Origin: Todiramphus chloris collaris
Lineage: Eukaryota; Chordata; Aves; Coraciiformes; Alcedinidae
Direction: 5' to 3'
Assembly: GCA_025345505.1 (NCBI GenBank)
Contig: JANVCC010000021.1
Coordinates: 3,473,111-3,537,110 of the forward strand
Length of the DNA stretch: 64,000 nucleotides
The notes below the pieces were generated by a model that saw nothing but the letters and a program-made list of their open reading frames with translations, had not been told where the DNA came from and did not search any database. Positions 48,830 through 62,787 of the stretch are shown here, piece by piece. The stretch's first letter is position 1; each line of letters starts with the position of its first letter. The translations under genes were made by a program, and so were the position numbers.

Positions 48830-49450
48830 TGATTTCAGCAATGCCTTGTAATTATGATTTCAGTCGTTAACAGAGAACAGCTAATCCTTGATTGCCACTT
48901 GTTTAAAATTTGTACTTCTAGAACATTTCCTCACGCAAAGGCCCGTGCTCAACAATTGACGTGAATTTATATTTATTTTTGCGAGACTAGAAGGCAAACA
49001 AAATCCAACTGAATTTATCTGTGGAGCTGTGGTTTACAAGCATTTATTCAGATCCTTAATTTGCAAGTTGCTTAATTTTGAAACGCCAGACAAAGCATCG
49101 CTTATTTATCAGACGATGTTTCCTTTTCACTTGCAATTTGAATGAAAATGGATTCAATTAAAATACACGAGCTCAACACTTTGTTATTGTTTGAATGATC
49201 TTCCCTAATGCTAACTTAGATATGCTGTGATATCTTCACTTAGACAAAGTGAACGTGCCATAACACTTTAAGCAACTAAACAGAGGAGGTAACATATCTG
49301 TTTGTCTAATTAAATTGATTATTTAACGTTCACCTGCGATTTTATCATTTTAGAACCAGTAGTTTTCATCCTCTTGCATTATTTTTTACTGACTAGTTTT
49401 TGAGGGGGTTTAGGTGAGTACTTGGCTTTCAATTTAAACGATTTAGTTGT
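48830..49450. other. Candidate conserved non-coding block
   Basis: AT-rich, free of recognisable repeats and long open frames. It contains several homeodomain-type cores, such as CTAATTAAATTGATTATTTA near 49306, and TTCAATTAAAATACACGAGC near 49153. It resembles in character the conserved non-coding elements found in gene deserts. The call is from general appearance only; no alignment was made. Confidence 0.3.
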
Positions 49451-50980
49451 CGAGCAGAGCTACTTGAAAAAGAAAACAAACCAGCAGAAAATGTTCCATT
49501 TGTACTTAAAGTAGAAGTTACTTTTGATTAAAAAACAGATTTATCACTGTAGCAAACCCAGCTCCCCAGTCTTGACTGGATAATTTCCCCTAGTTGTAGG
49601 ACAGCTTTCTCTAAAACTGCAGCTGCAAACATGCATACACTGCTTTTTACTTTTAATGTGATTTATATTCTTGCAATATACAATAATAAATTTAGACCTT
49701 CCCTTATGTTGTCATATTTTACATTTTAGTTTTAATCAACTATTGATTTAAAGAGAAAAATAAGATTTTATTTCAACAATAATATCCATTATTTAATGGG
49801 AAGGTTAACAAGCCTTTCTCTAATCAGTAGAGCAAGGTGATTACACCAGCAAAACAAATTTAGCAGCATGACTGTTGCCATATGTGTCAACTTATTTTGT
49901 GCAGTAATAACTTGAAAGCATGATTTTATTAATTACCTTTCTAGCAGTTGAAAGTGCTTCATACATAGTCTGTTGGTGAAGGGACATAGTATGAGCAGTC
50001 TAATTTCTACTCAAATGCTGTGTTTAAGTCCTGTGTAAATAAATAAAATGAAGCATTTTCTGAGTGTTTTGTTAAATTGAGAGTCAGAAGAGGGATGCCC
50101 ACCAATTTAGAGAGATTAAGGATCACTCTGGAAAGTCCAAGTATTAATTTGATATCTCCAAGTAACATGAAAATAAAAGTTAGGGGAGCAGTCAAATAAA
50201 AATTGAAGTTTTGTTTTAACTGATGGGTCACGATACAAATTAGTAGTGATGGAAGAATGATTTGCACTGAGGTGCTGCTATTGAAGTTTCCATCCTGGCT
50301 TTAGAGGTCATCTTGGACTGCAGATGCCAATCCAGTCTTTCAGTGCCATGAACAGACAGGCAGGGGCTGTGAGGAGTTTTTCCAAGCTCCAGGTTGTCAT
50401 CCTTCCCTCAGCAGGTATACAGAAAAGACCTGCCCTCACTTAGTACGCACAAGAGACCCGTCAAGGACATTAAACCACTGTAAAAAATGTTTTATGTTGT
50501 TTCAAGTTATTTTCTTGCATAGAAGTGTTTTATTATCTTTTTCAATTATTTTTGATTATTACCCACCCAGGGACCATCTCCTCTATTGCTTCCCACCTGG
50601 GGACTCTTGAGATGGGGTTAAAACGGCCCAATCCTGATGGAGCCAACAGTGACTTACACCAGCTGAGTACCTGTCCCTTAACTCAGATGCATGCCCTACT
50701 GGGGAGCCAGCAAGTGTGGGTTCTACGGGGGGAATTATCTTTGAAATGGATTTCTAAAACAATGCGTTTAACATATGAAAGCCTGGGAATCCGAAATGAA
50801 AGTTTTTACATACTTGGCATTCATTTGGAAGTTGGCAGTGACAGCTTTCATCCTACAGAAAACATTTTTTATCTCACGAAAGTTGAAAATAGCTTTGTGT
50901 AATACTGGTGCCTCTCACTAAGATGGGGCTTTTCATCCGTGACCTACTTTGCTTTCTGCACAATATACCTAATGAGTAAT
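49451..50980. other. Intergenic, AT-rich, no gene seen
   Basis: About 1.5 kb, AT-rich in the first 700 bases. Short open frames only. Confidence 0.35.
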
Positions 50981-50984
50981 AATG

Positions 50985-51360
50985 ACTTCGGAAAGGGCAG
51001 CGCTTGAGAAGAAGTCGAAGCAACGCCTTAAGATGCTGTCTGCGAGAACATCAAACGGAATATTTTTCATTAGGCTGAATAAAAGAACCCGGCTAAAGCA
51101 CACAGAAGTTGCAGAATTAACCAACGCTCGGCTGCTGGGTGAAGGCTCTTGGCACAGGTCGTGCTGTGGTGGCACAGCGGTGCCGCTGTCAGCACCCTGG
51201 GGGACGCTGCGGCACACGAGCATCCCCGCCAGCACCCACAGCACCCGCTGGCAGAGCAGCGTGGAACCTGCCACCCGCTGCTGTGCTTCGGTGATGAGTA
51301 GGGCACTGGTGAGACTCTGCATCCCGCAGCCCTTCGGGTTGGGGTGAGGCGTGGTGGGAG
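50985..51360. promoter_or_regulatory. Small CpG-rich patch away from any known gene
   Basis: GC- and CpG-rich sequence within AT-rich surroundings, densest at about 51160-51330 with roughly a dozen CpGs. It could be an orphan CpG island driving a non-coding transcript. A 184-residue minus-strand open frame (50969-51523) crosses it but resembles no family I know. Confidence 0.35.
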
Positions 51361-54220
51361 AGAGGAGCAGGGCTGAGCAGACAGGAGAAGGAGCTGGGAG
51401 ACACAGAAGACAGGAGTATAAAGCTTCATCCTCACTTGCAGAGCTCCTCTGCCTTTTACTTGCCAGTCGCTCACCAGTGTGTACCAGTGCCCATCTAAAT
51501 TTGCCCATCTGCTCAGCTGCCACCCTCCTTTACCCTGCCACCCTCCAGCTGAGAGCCAGAGCTCTGCAGCACCCGTTTCCCTCTCTCCTCATCAGTGGAG
51601 TGGATGCACAGGTCCTACTTCTCCAGCCCTCATCAGATCCCTGGGTCTCCTTCCTTAAGCAAACCCCAGACCACACTCCATCCCCTCTCCCCCTCACAGG
51701 GTTAAACTTTTCCCCTTCTCACCCTCCCTGCCCCATTTCTCCTCCAGCATCCTAGATGATATTTAGTTTCACTCCAGGAAATCTTTGTTAGGCAAAAAAA
51801 AAAAGTCAGATTTTACTTTTGTTATTATTTCTATTATCATTCTCCTTGTACTTTGATTTTGCTGGAGTGGAAAAAATATGCTTTTTTTCTTCTTGGGCAA
51901 CTGAAACTTTGTTAGATTGCAAAAGTAATTTATTTTGTTCTTCTCAGGTGAGCTGAGAATATTCTTGGCAGCAAGAGTATTCCTTGTGAAACTGTGTAGA
52001 AGGAAAAGGATTTTATATATCAAAAAATGCATGCAAGTCTGTTTCAAAAATGCGTGTAAGCCACAACATTGCATCATTTTTCTTTCTGTCAGAAGATGCC
52101 TGAGTTTTCACAGCAGGCCAACTTTGAATTCTATTTTGCTTCTTTGCCCATGGAGCATAATCAGAAACCTGGGGAGATTTCATGAAAAGCACAGAATGCC
52201 TCCCTGAAGAACGAGGAGCAAATAAAGCAGGCCAAATGCCAGGCAGCTGAGAGGGAAGATGAGCTGCAGAAGGAAGACGAGTTATGAATTCGATGTTGGC
52301 AGATGAAGAGAGGACACGAAGGGCAGTTGTGTCCTCCTCAGCCTCTGACCCCACCTTCAGATGGAGCTTCTCACGTCAGGTGCAGCTCCAAGCGAAGGTT
52401 GATCTGGAGGATGCAACATAGAGTTGAGCAGCAAGTCCAAACTTGTGAATAAATTCAACTCTATGCCAACCAGTATAAACGGGTCGTGAAGAAAACTGGA
52501 AGCCATGAAAGCCACAGGAAGCAGAGAACACCAGCTGCCTTCTCTTACAATACATCTAGGACTCTAAAAGAGTATTAAGACACCGATACTCTCAACGTTC
52601 ACAGTTGCTGCAAGGCCCCTTTATAATACTGACACGATCTGAAGGCGTGTTTATTTAAGTGAAACCTATATCCAGTGTTTTAAGTAGGTCAAGTTCAAAG
52701 CCTAGTCAATATTTGAAAAATCTATGTGAGTTAAAGAGGCAATGAGAAAAATTAGCATGTGAGCCCACTGGAGCTTTTCTTCCCAACCGCACTTTGCATG
52801 GGGAAAATGAGGACAGTACACAATGAGTTGGTGTTTGTGTCCCAAATACCCAACTCCTTCTCTGATTTTCCACAGGAAAAAGAAGAAAGACTTCAGAAAC
52901 TCTTTTTTTTTCTGAGCTCTTTCTTGATCATCCTTTTTTTTTTTTCTAAATTGAGAAATGGAAACTTTGATTTCCCATCATAACTTTGCCAGAAGAATCA
53001 AGAGCTAAAAGTGAGGTTTATTTAACCTAATTCCCAAACATCTACTGTACATCCAAGTACAGTATATTGCTGTGACTTGGAAAAAGCTGGATACCAGATA
53101 CACGCACCACAAAATATAGACTATAGATGACAGGAACAGCCTTGCAAACCCATAGCTGAAGCTTGTTCTTCATTTAGAAAAAGCTGAAATGGAAGAATGA
53201 TCTAAGTGATGCGGGGGATGGCAGGGCAGGGGAGGAAGGGGAGGGAGGAAGGGGAGGATCACAGCACAGGCCAGCTCAGGCCAGTGACATTTAGCCACAG
53301 TTTCCCTTACGTTCCTCTTTAGCCAGTGGACTTCCAGAGAGCATCTCAGAGCAGATGCTGTGAGTCACTTTATTGGCAGAGCCTCTGGAGGATGGACATT
53401 GTTATTTCAGCGTCAGGAGTGCGCTTTAGGAAGGAACTGTCCTAATTGTCCCAGCTTACAGCACTGACTTTCAGGGTAGAGCATCTCTTGGCATCCTTCT
53501 AGGTGAAGCCACGGTGGGGGAAGCACTCCAGGGAAGCCCCCAAAGTGCTACAGCCATGTAGGACCCAGCAGGCCTCATCTGAGATAAAATGTGTATAAAA
53601 TGGAGACGTGGGCCTCAGCACTGCCCTCTTTTGTTCTGCAGACCCGTGTCTGTGGGTCCACTACTGGAGGTTCAGCCTCTGTCTCCGGATGTGCCTAAGG
53701 AGCACCTGGCTCAGGCAGTTGAGTTCACTACCCAAATGTAGGTGCTGTAAACATCCCTTGGTGCCACTTGCAGCTGCAGCTGCTCTAAGAGCCAGCATCA
53801 TCCCTGAGATGCCCACCAGGAAGCTCTCAGAAGGACATGCTGCTTCAGGGATGTATCCCAGCACACAAGCTGTGACTGCATGTGAGCTCTGCCATGGTCA
53901 AGAGGTGCACGAGGAGCACCAAATGCTTTCATGCCTTGGTCACCATTTAAACTGTCTTTAGGACAATTTGCTGGAAATTAATTTATGGAGTCAGTGCTAG
54001 TGGGTTAGTCTCCTGATTATAGCCAAGTTTCCATGGTTCATCCAGGTGCACAACTCTTGTTGAGAGGGATTGACCAAGGGCTTTAGTCAGGAAGGGTTTC
54101 TGAAGCAGGTTCATGATTTTCAGACCAGCTGTTGGAGAGGAAGATGGAAAGGAAGCAAGATACCAGATGAAAACACACCACAGTTATTGCTTGGGTGGTG
54201 TTTTGAAAAGCTACATGAAG
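51361..54220. other. Intergenic, no gene seen
   Basis: About 2.9 kb. A purine-rich G/A tract at about 53215-53260 (repeats of GGGGAGGAAGG) is the only notable structure. Confidence 0.4.
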
Positions 54221-54224
54221 TCTG

Positions 54225-54273
54225 AATTCTGTGAGGCTAAATGACAAAATTCTGTGAGGCTAAATGACAAAAT
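54225..54273. repeat. 23-bp tandem duplication
   Basis: AATTCTGTGAGGCTAAATGA plus CAA, repeated once directly with no mismatch. Recent local duplication. Confidence 0.95.
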
Positions 54274-57200
54274 CCCACTGACGTTAGTGGGGCCAGAATC
54301 TGATCCTCGTGAGTCTGGGATTGGTAGCCTGGAGCTTTTCATCTGTGTTTGGTCCAAGTCAATCAGTGAACTGAAAACTGAAACCAGACTGCAGTAGAAT
54401 TCTACATTTCTGCAAGCAGAGAGTCAATAAAACGAACACAAAAGTCAAACAATATTTCTTTATTTCAGATTTCCTTTATTCTTACAAGAACATAATAGGG
54501 CTTGGCTACGCATTTCTGTGTTCATTTGTAATTCTAGCTGTGATACCAACTTCATACTTAAGTACAGCCAAGAAAAGGAACCAACCACAAATTGGAACAG
54601 CAGTTTTAAGCTAATGCTGTTGGTTATGTTTCTAAAAATACTTCAGATTGAGACATGCTAAATAGTATTTTGTTAAGTTAAGCACATGCAACTCTAAAGA
54701 GAGAGCAATACAGTCATTCAATATTTCTCTTATATTTTATGTCAACTTTTGAGACATAAGGATTTTGTCAGTGCCACAAACAAGTCATAGTAAAAGCAGG
54801 GACAAGGGTGACAGTCTTTATATAAGCTTGAAACACATTTCTTTCTTTCAAACCAAAACCACGATGTCAGTGCAGTTAAATAATTGCACTATTTTGAAAA
54901 GGTCACTGTAGTTTTCCATACACAAATACGCGCGAGTTCTGTAGGAGAAGAAGTGAATACTAACAAATTGTCTTAGCTGCCTCATACTAATTCCTAGGCA
55001 ACGACGCCGTGCTTCAGTTTTACACTTCACTAAGGATAAACAATGTGGCAAAACATTAAAAGCTACGCAGACGTGATTTTGGGATCTCATCTATGAGATC
55101 CTTTTGAAAACAATATTTTTTTTCTTACCTAATACCCTCACAAGAGTAAATTTCTCATTACATTTCTGCCAACTGGAGAGTTCCAGTCAAGTGAGAAGAA
55201 ATAATGAGCAACATTACAGCGACCAGAAAAAAAAAAGAATATATGAGAAATGAAAAATATTTCCCGATACCTCTGCTGCATAAATATACACCTTCAAGAG
55301 AGAAGATAGCCAAGGTAGCAAGGATATTACTCTACACACACCTACCCTGACCCCACAGCCAAGAGATAAAGACTTATTTATATATACAGCTGCCTGCTGC
55401 TTGTAGGCATGGGATGGTGATGGTAACAACATGACTCTTCACTGCTTGTTAAATGGAAAAGAGGCACTGAAGACAAGAACCCTTTGGCCTCACAAGCACA
55501 TGAATGCTTGCGTGGTCTGTCTCCTTCTCTGGAGGTGGCGGTGTCTTCTGAGCTATCCTTACCTCTGGAGGAGCCATAGACCACTGCCAAACACCTCAGG
55601 GCCATAGGTTACAAGCAGGGTATCTCCTCTTATGCTATTTTCCCGGGCAGGTAAAACTTCTGCGTTTATTTTTGTGCTTGAAATAAGTCTACAGATCACT
55701 TGGTCTTTCCCATGCCATAGAGAAGGACTATCCTACCTGCCTCCAGAGATACATTCCCAGTGCCTCAGCTGAAAACACTGATCCATTTAGGCTCCAAAAC
55801 TTTGGGTAAGTGCTGAATCAGATGTGACTTTGACACTGTTGAAGCTGTTTAAGTTATCCATAACATGAACAGTGTGTACCTTTCGTTGCACAATTCCTTG
55901 ACTCTTAGTGCCATTACTAAATAGGAATATTTGGCCAAGGTTTACTGAAACAGCCCTTGGGTCTAGAGCAACTTTCACATTTGTCTCAGTTTTATGCTCA
56001 GGCTGAAATGCATTATCTGAGGTAGTTTTGACCAAAGAACGACACAAGAAATGAGTCAGATCATGACTTTGCTTGAGTTTTCTCCCCATCATAAGACGGG
56101 GAGACTGAAAAGCACATTAAGAACTATCAGTTGGACTGAGATTGGCAAAGTCAGGTCAAATTCAACTGCTGCCTTAAGATTTTGGTTTCAAAACTTAGAG
56201 GTGGGAAAAGAGGGCATTAAAATGGAGTGGAACAGTCACATAAAAACCCAAATCAGGATTTTATGTTATTTTTTTTTCACTTAGCAGATGCTTTTTTTTT
56301 CTTTATTGCAGTCAGTTTGACAGTGTACCAGTGCAGAACTAACGCTGTCAGAGCCAACTACATGTACTGCAGCATACAACAAAGTAAGGCACCACTGTGA
56401 GAAAGTTTGCCTCGAGGCTGTATTTCTCATAGACATTAAGGCCATAAGATGGAAACAAAAATCTGTGAAACAAGCATTAAAGAGATGCATTCGCACAAGG
56501 AAAAGAATTAAACTGAGGGCAACGTGTTCAGTGAAAGAGAGGGAGAATTCCAAATGTACTGCACTGAATCAAGTTTCTGGTGATCATTAACTTTACCTAC
56601 CAGACTGAGTTAGCTCGGAAAGCTTCCTGTGAGTTTGCTTTTTAAAAACACCCTTCCCTTCCCACTGTAGGGCTGAGCTTCTTGATTTGCTCTTCCCTCC
56701 CTTCTCTTCTTGCCCATCCCCTCATGTCCATAGGAAAGCAGGCTTCATCACCTTGGCTGCTTGAAGAATGGCTCATTTATGGTGGTGACATTATGCTTTT
56801 AGGGATATAGGATGAAGTCCCTGACCCAAGAAGCTGCTGGCGTGTGGAAACACTATATGGGTAGTCACTGGAGAGAAGGAAAGCTTTGTGAATGTGCGCC
56901 AAGGGGAAGGTAGAAGAGGAGAGGTCCCCAGGGCCCAACTAATCGGGCTGTATATTGGAGGACAGATGTTTATTTCTTTCCTTTTCTCTCACATGCACAC
57001 AAACACGCTCGTTTAATGATCGCAGGCAAACATAAGCATAGCCTTTCTTGTAGGAGCAAATAGAAAGGAGAGGCTGCTTATGAGGATGCTGTTGCTACAC
57101 CTTCAGCTGTAGCAAAGGGAATATTAAAGCTGCTGGAAAAATAAATTGAGCTTTTTTTTTTTTTTGCATCAAAGTTCCCTTATATTAAAAACGTCCCACT

Positions 57201-59866
57201 GTGCAAATTCCTCCATAGGAAGAAAACAAGAAGGACTGAAGTTGGAGTTAGCTCTGGTAACCTGTAAAGAACCCTTTCCAGAACTGGAGTGCTGAGGCAG
57301 ATGGCAGAGAGAGAAGAACCACATTTGAAAAAAAGAACAACAACAAAACTTGGAAAAAACAAGCAAAGAAATCCACTTTCGACCCAACACATTTCAGTTA
57401 CTGAAATGATTCAATATTGGACCTTAATTTATTTAAACTTCTTACTTTGGACCAGAAGCTACTATGCACCACAAGGTTTGCTGTGTATGGTGTCCCTCCT
57501 GCAGTCTAGTGGTCTGTCCTGACACTGAACCAAGACAGGAGCTTTACATGCTCCCTTATCACTGGGAAATCCATTGGAAAAGAATAATTTTTCAGATTTA
57601 ACCCTCCACGGCAAAAGTGAGATCAGAATCTATGTACATATTTTGAGGCTGTAGTTAACAAGCAGAATTAATTGCATTAGTCTTGTAAAGGCCTCATCCT
57701 TCCCAACCTTGAATTCACACTTGAATGATGGGTTACGATGTGAAGTCTCCTGATCTTGAATAACACCATAGTTAAAGAAAACTTCCTATTACCACTCTGG
57801 CTGTCAGAGATGCTCAAGACAGTTCCACTGGGCAGAAAAAATAGGGAGGTGATGCTAGAAATAAATTATCTGCATGGGTATCTCTTTGACTTCTCAATGT
57901 TACAATAAAAGAGATGTTGGGATTCTGTGCTCATACAAACTTGGGCAACTTAACACTTCCTTAGGAAGCAGAGCTGAATATCGAGGGTTAATACAAACTG
58001 CATGGGGCCAAAACACGAGCCAGATGAGGAGACTGCTCATCCATGGCTGGGCCCCCAGCTATGAGGATTTTCCCTGTGGTGGAGGGCTGGGACCAGTATC
58101 AGGCTGACATCCAACTGGTGGGATCCCCTCTTCGCGTGAGCCTCCGCTTGGCCCTTTTCCTCATCCTGCTTCCAAGCAGACAGCAAAAACCACTGTGCTC
58201 TGTGGAAACTGGTGAGGCAGATCCATATTGATTGCTCCCAGATTTTTGCCTGAGAGGGACATGTTTCCTATTATCATACGATAATTCATTCCTTTTGAAA
58301 TTCCAGTTCTTGGAGTGTAAAGCGTTTCCAGCTCAGACCCTTCCTCTGTGGCCATTTTTGGAGCCAAGAAGCCCTGCCAGGCTGAATGGTTGTCAGACCA
58401 CAGTTTGGTCTGTGTCAGAGTGTGTATGGCTCTGCGTGGGCAAGTGCTTTGCTAAATCAGGGTACATTTCCATGGCTTTCACATTCAAGGCAAGATGAGC
58501 CCCGGAGCTCCAGGTGAAGTCTCAGAAGGAAAAGGCTTTGGTGACAAAGCAGAGCTCCCTCCTTTCCCTGGTGACCTTGCAGGACTGTTAAACACTCTTT
58601 TTTTTGTTGTTTTTCCCCAAGGAAATGCTGTACAGCCTTTTCAGCCAGCTGGCAATTCGTTAGAGGATGACTGCTTGTGGAGCCCTCCACCTTAGACCAT
58701 GAGCAACGGGAAGGGAAGAAGGTGCAGGGCAGTCATTCTGCCCACACCCAGAGAAAGGATAGACAGGAGATGGCTTCAGAGAGCAGATTGCAGCTCCAGT
58801 GTGATCCCAGATCACCTGCAAGCCTCCTGGGAAGGAGAGACCAGCAGATGGGTGTTCCAGCAGGATCTGGTCCTCATGACTGCTTACTGCTCTGCACTGC
58901 TTAGCAGGTCTCACCAGCTCTTTGCAGGCTGGAGTTCCTTTTGCTTATTAGCTGCTGATTTGCTTCTGTAGAGGGATATATCCTACAGTCAAGACAAGAC
59001 CCAATTTGCTGGACATTATGATTTAAGATCAAGTATATCCAGAGCATAGAAGAACAGACAATGGCCAGGGATGCAGTGAATGAAGAATGCACGGAGATTA
59101 CTATCAGAGAGCTATCCCAACATCTCACAGTATCAACATTCATTGTGTAGTGGTTTTTTTTTTCTTTTCTTTCTATGGATTATTGGAACAGTTAAGAGGT
59201 TCACCTGAGCTCAAAACTATCCAGAAACAGAGTCAAAAAACCAAGTTCCAGTGGCATTTTATTCTGTATCCGCAAGAAAAAGTGTTCCAAGGAAAATGAA
59301 GACGCGTGGAAAGTTCATCTCACTATTGACAGGGGAAGCTTCTGAGGCATTTCAGGTGTTTTATAGCTTTCAGTTAACTCAAGCAGGGAAAGTTGAGAAT
59401 AAAACTGTAGCTTGGAAATGTTAAGAGTGCCAAACTCCCCACAAAACTGAACAGGAGGGAAATCAACACAGCAAGACAAACGGGGAGTTCCCATAAACTT
59501 GCTGTTCCTGATGCAATGCTTGTTCTGACCAGGTGAAGGACAGACACAAACATTCCTTGAAACCGTGAACAGCAGAGGTGAAATTTGTGCCTCATTTAAT
59601 CACTTCTATCAGTAATCTTCATAAAGCTGTGTCTTTCAGCTCCATCTGTGACATTTCTCAGCAAAAACAGAGAAGGTGGTGATTTGGTGAATACACAGCT
59701 TACAGTCCACTGGGAACCGATGAAAGGGAGATCTCTGATCACCTACCTCTCTCTGTTGACTCAACTGGGCACTTGCATAGTTCAGGAGTTCTTCACTAGG
59801 CAGGTAAAATAAAGTAGTCAATCGAGGTGCCTCTGACAGGCATATCAAACTCTTCCCCAAAAGACA
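54274..59866. other. Intergenic, no gene or CR1 seen
   Basis: About 5.6 kb that completes the CR1-free stretch. Only short, domain-free open frames; a T-tract lies at about 57153-57165. Confidence 0.4.
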
Positions 59867-59867
59867 A

Positions 59868-60046
59868 TCACAGAATTACTGAGTCTGGAAAAGACCTCTG
59901 GGATCATCAAGTCCAGCCTATGACCCAACACACATCAGCTAGACCATGGCACAAAGTATCACATCCAGCCTTTCTTTAAACGCCTCCAGAGATGGTGACT
60001 CCACCACCCCCCTGGCAGTCCATTCCAATGTCTGATCAATCCGTTC
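59868..60046 (-). mobile_element. CR1 LINE 3' end (antisense), short
   Basis: Starts CACAGAATTACTGAGTCTGG, then AAAAGACCTCTGGGATCATC and CTCCAGAGATGGTGACTCCA. It is nearly the same subfamily as the inner CR1 at 26587, whose 3' end is also CACAGAATTACTGAG. Only about 180 bases remain. Confidence 0.9.
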
Positions 60047-62480
60047 AGTTTAGGAAAGAGAAAAAAAAGGTATAAAACAATTCCTGCCTGTATTTATGGG
60101 ACAAGTTAGCTGAAAACAGGTACAGGTGTTTGATGGATGACACACAAAAACAGGTCCAGAAGGTAGATAATATTTTTTCCATTCCCAACAGAGTACTTGG
60201 AAATGGAATGTAAACCTAGAAGAAATAGGGTAGCTGCAAATATACTTTCTAGAACAGTGTTCTCTGTGCTTTTGAATGTACTGGGTACAAATTTGTCCCT
60301 TGCCGTTCCTGCCCACCTAGAAACAGCCCTGGAGAACCTCGAAGGAACACCTTGCCCCAGACCATAGACAAAGAGCATTTGATGAAGTTTCCATAGGACA
60401 GTTCAGAATTAGAACTTGAAAATGTGAAAAATAACCTAAGAAGTCTCAGAAAAAGCCAAAACTATTGTAAGGAAGCAGAAAGTGATAAAGTACTTGCCCA
60501 TCCTGCCAGGAAAACAGGCTGCAAACTGCTCTCAGCTCTGGACTGAGCTCATCTTAGCAAAACCAGGATGCTAACTCCCTAAGTAACACATGAAATAATG
60601 TTAAAAAAAAAAATGTTAGGAGCTAACATAGAGACTTAAAAATCTAATACAAGCATCCTGTGGATATTAACACTTGTGAAATCCACTGCTCCCTTGGAAA
60701 AAAAGGAAAGAAAGCATAGATTATTATTATTTTTTTAATTGTCTGGGAATGCACATCGCTCTTCTAAGCTACTTTTTTTTTCATTCCCTTGAGGTAATTT
60801 TACTAGTGGGTATTACAGTCCAAAAGCCTGTAATGTCTAATTCACTGTTCCTGTCAAGTTTGTTATCAGTCACTGTGTTTGATACATTGTTTAACAATTT
60901 AATGGCAGGAGTTCAAGCGGCTTGCAGCGCAGCGGAGGGTCAGACGTGAAACCCGCGGCCCCGTATCACATCAACCCAGGGGACTGGTGGAAATGGAGGA
61001 AGAATAAAGCACTAAGTGAAACAAGTCGGACTCAAACACGGATCCATATTTTATGTAGCAGAACTAGAGGATGTTGCCAGCAAAACACACATGACCACAA
61101 GCTGATGGTTTATTTAAGAGAAAACCGAGAATCAAAATGCTTGCAGTGTCAGAAATTCGTGTCAGAGGAAGCGAGCTAGGCAAGCATAGAAAGAAAGAGA
61201 TAAGGCAAATCAAGAGTGATCATGCTTGGGGCCAAAGAAAGGGGGAAACACAACTGGGGAGTGGAAACTAATGCTTGAAAAGAAAGATGTGTCTGTTTGG
61301 AGAAGCTGTCCAGCTTTCTGGGACATACAGCAATGGACAAGACTTCTTCTCCCGGAGAGGATCTCTTCAAAGGGCATTGGGTCTGCTCCTCTACCCACAG
61401 GTTCACATGAGCCCTCTTGGGGTGGGCTAAAGACACTGCCCTGACTTCAGTCCCTCTGGAGTGAGACACAAAGGTTCACTTGTCCATGGAAATCACCTCA
61501 AAAGTTAATTGATGCCGTCAGAGAGCATCCTGTCTCTGAGAGCTTGGTGGGTGGTGGTATATGGAAGATACAGTGTTGGGACCAGTAACTCCAGGGGGCA
61601 CCAGTTTGGAGATGAGAAGGGAAGAGCACAAGATGCCCAGCATGTGTATCCATCACAGCACCCTCCAGCACGGTCGTGGTGCAGTGGGGCTGGGGTTCCA
61701 CACGCAGCTCAGGACAGATCCTGCCAGCCAGTGCCTGTTCCACCTCCAGCCAGGAGCTTGGGCAACCCTCACTGCACAGTTTGGTGGACGTGGGAGGCTG
61801 ACATGACATCCTGGGCTGTGGGCTGAGTGGAAGGACCCCTGAGAAGATGGGCAGGACCAGGAAGGGCTGACGGTGCCCACAGCCATCGGCACAGTGTAGT
61901 CCAAGAGAGCACTGAAAGTGGAGCACCTAAGTGACTTCTTTTCTCCTTCCCACGTACCATTATGCTGCTGTATGTAACATTACGCTGGGAAAGGCTCAGT
62001 CTAGCCAAATTTTTATTTACCCTTTATTTGGCATGGGAGCAGATGGCTTGAACAAAATGTGGAAGGGACCTCAAGGTTCCTGGTCCCTCTCCTCCCCAGA
62101 GCTGGTTTTGCCACTGTTCCAGGCGTACCAGACCAAGGAAGAAACCTGCCCGTGCTTCCAGACACGGGCAAAACCTTTACAAGAGTATTCATTTCTTGTG
62201 GGTTTCCCAATAAGATAAAATACCAAGGACAAGTCAAACAGCAAAGCATGAACTATTTTATTTCTCCCCTCTTTCTATTACTAAAAGAGCATGAGAAGCA
62301 CTCGAGGGCAGTTTGCGGAGTGCATCTACCATCCAGTATGACAAGTAGGTTAATTGGAATGAAGGAAAATGTGACCCTTGACTACAACTGCCCCTTAAGG
62401 GTATTGAGTTTAATGTTGTTGTTATTGTGTTCTGCAGCATTGCGAGGCAAAACACAGTGACAGGCTCTCCTCAGCGCAGG
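60047..62480. other. Intergenic, no gene seen
   Basis: About 2.4 kb. A few CpGs cluster at about 60920-60965. No recognisable gene. Confidence 0.4.
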
Positions 62481-62745
62481 AGTTGTTCTTAACAAACGGA
62501 GCTGCACCGAGTGACTCGGATTAAATTTGACTAAATCTCGCCCCGAGAAATCTTTCCCTAGAAAATCCTGTAGCACTCACAAATATTTTTGGAGTGACAA
62601 TGCTGGGTGTCCAGCTCAGCTCAGCGGAAAGCTATAAGGGAGCAATACGATATACATCTCGCGGGCAGGAGAAGGTGCAGATCACCTGCCATTTCTGTCG
62701 CCGGCTGCGCGCGCCGAGGAATCAACTCAGAGACTTTGTGGGAAT
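62481..62745. promoter_or_regulatory. CpG-containing patch, possible regulatory element
   Basis: Relatively CpG-rich compared with the flanks, with GTCGCCGGCTGCGCGCGCCG near 62697-62716, followed by a T-tract at about 62788-62811. It could be a distal promoter or enhancer. No transcript can be inferred. Confidence 0.25.
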
Positions 62746-62785
62746 GTTGAGTTGGGGGGAAAATAGTTTTCTATTTATCATTTTC

Positions 62786-62787
<2 letters not shown>

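Noticed and set aside
50969-51523. 184-residue minus-strand open frame
   Set aside because: No recognisable domain; it lies in a CpG-rich patch that lowers stop frequency, with an equally open frame on the other strand.
62059-62100. Possible CR1 3' end (GGAAGGGACCTCAAGG)
   Set aside because: The match is short and the expected flanking CR1 sequence is missing on both sides.
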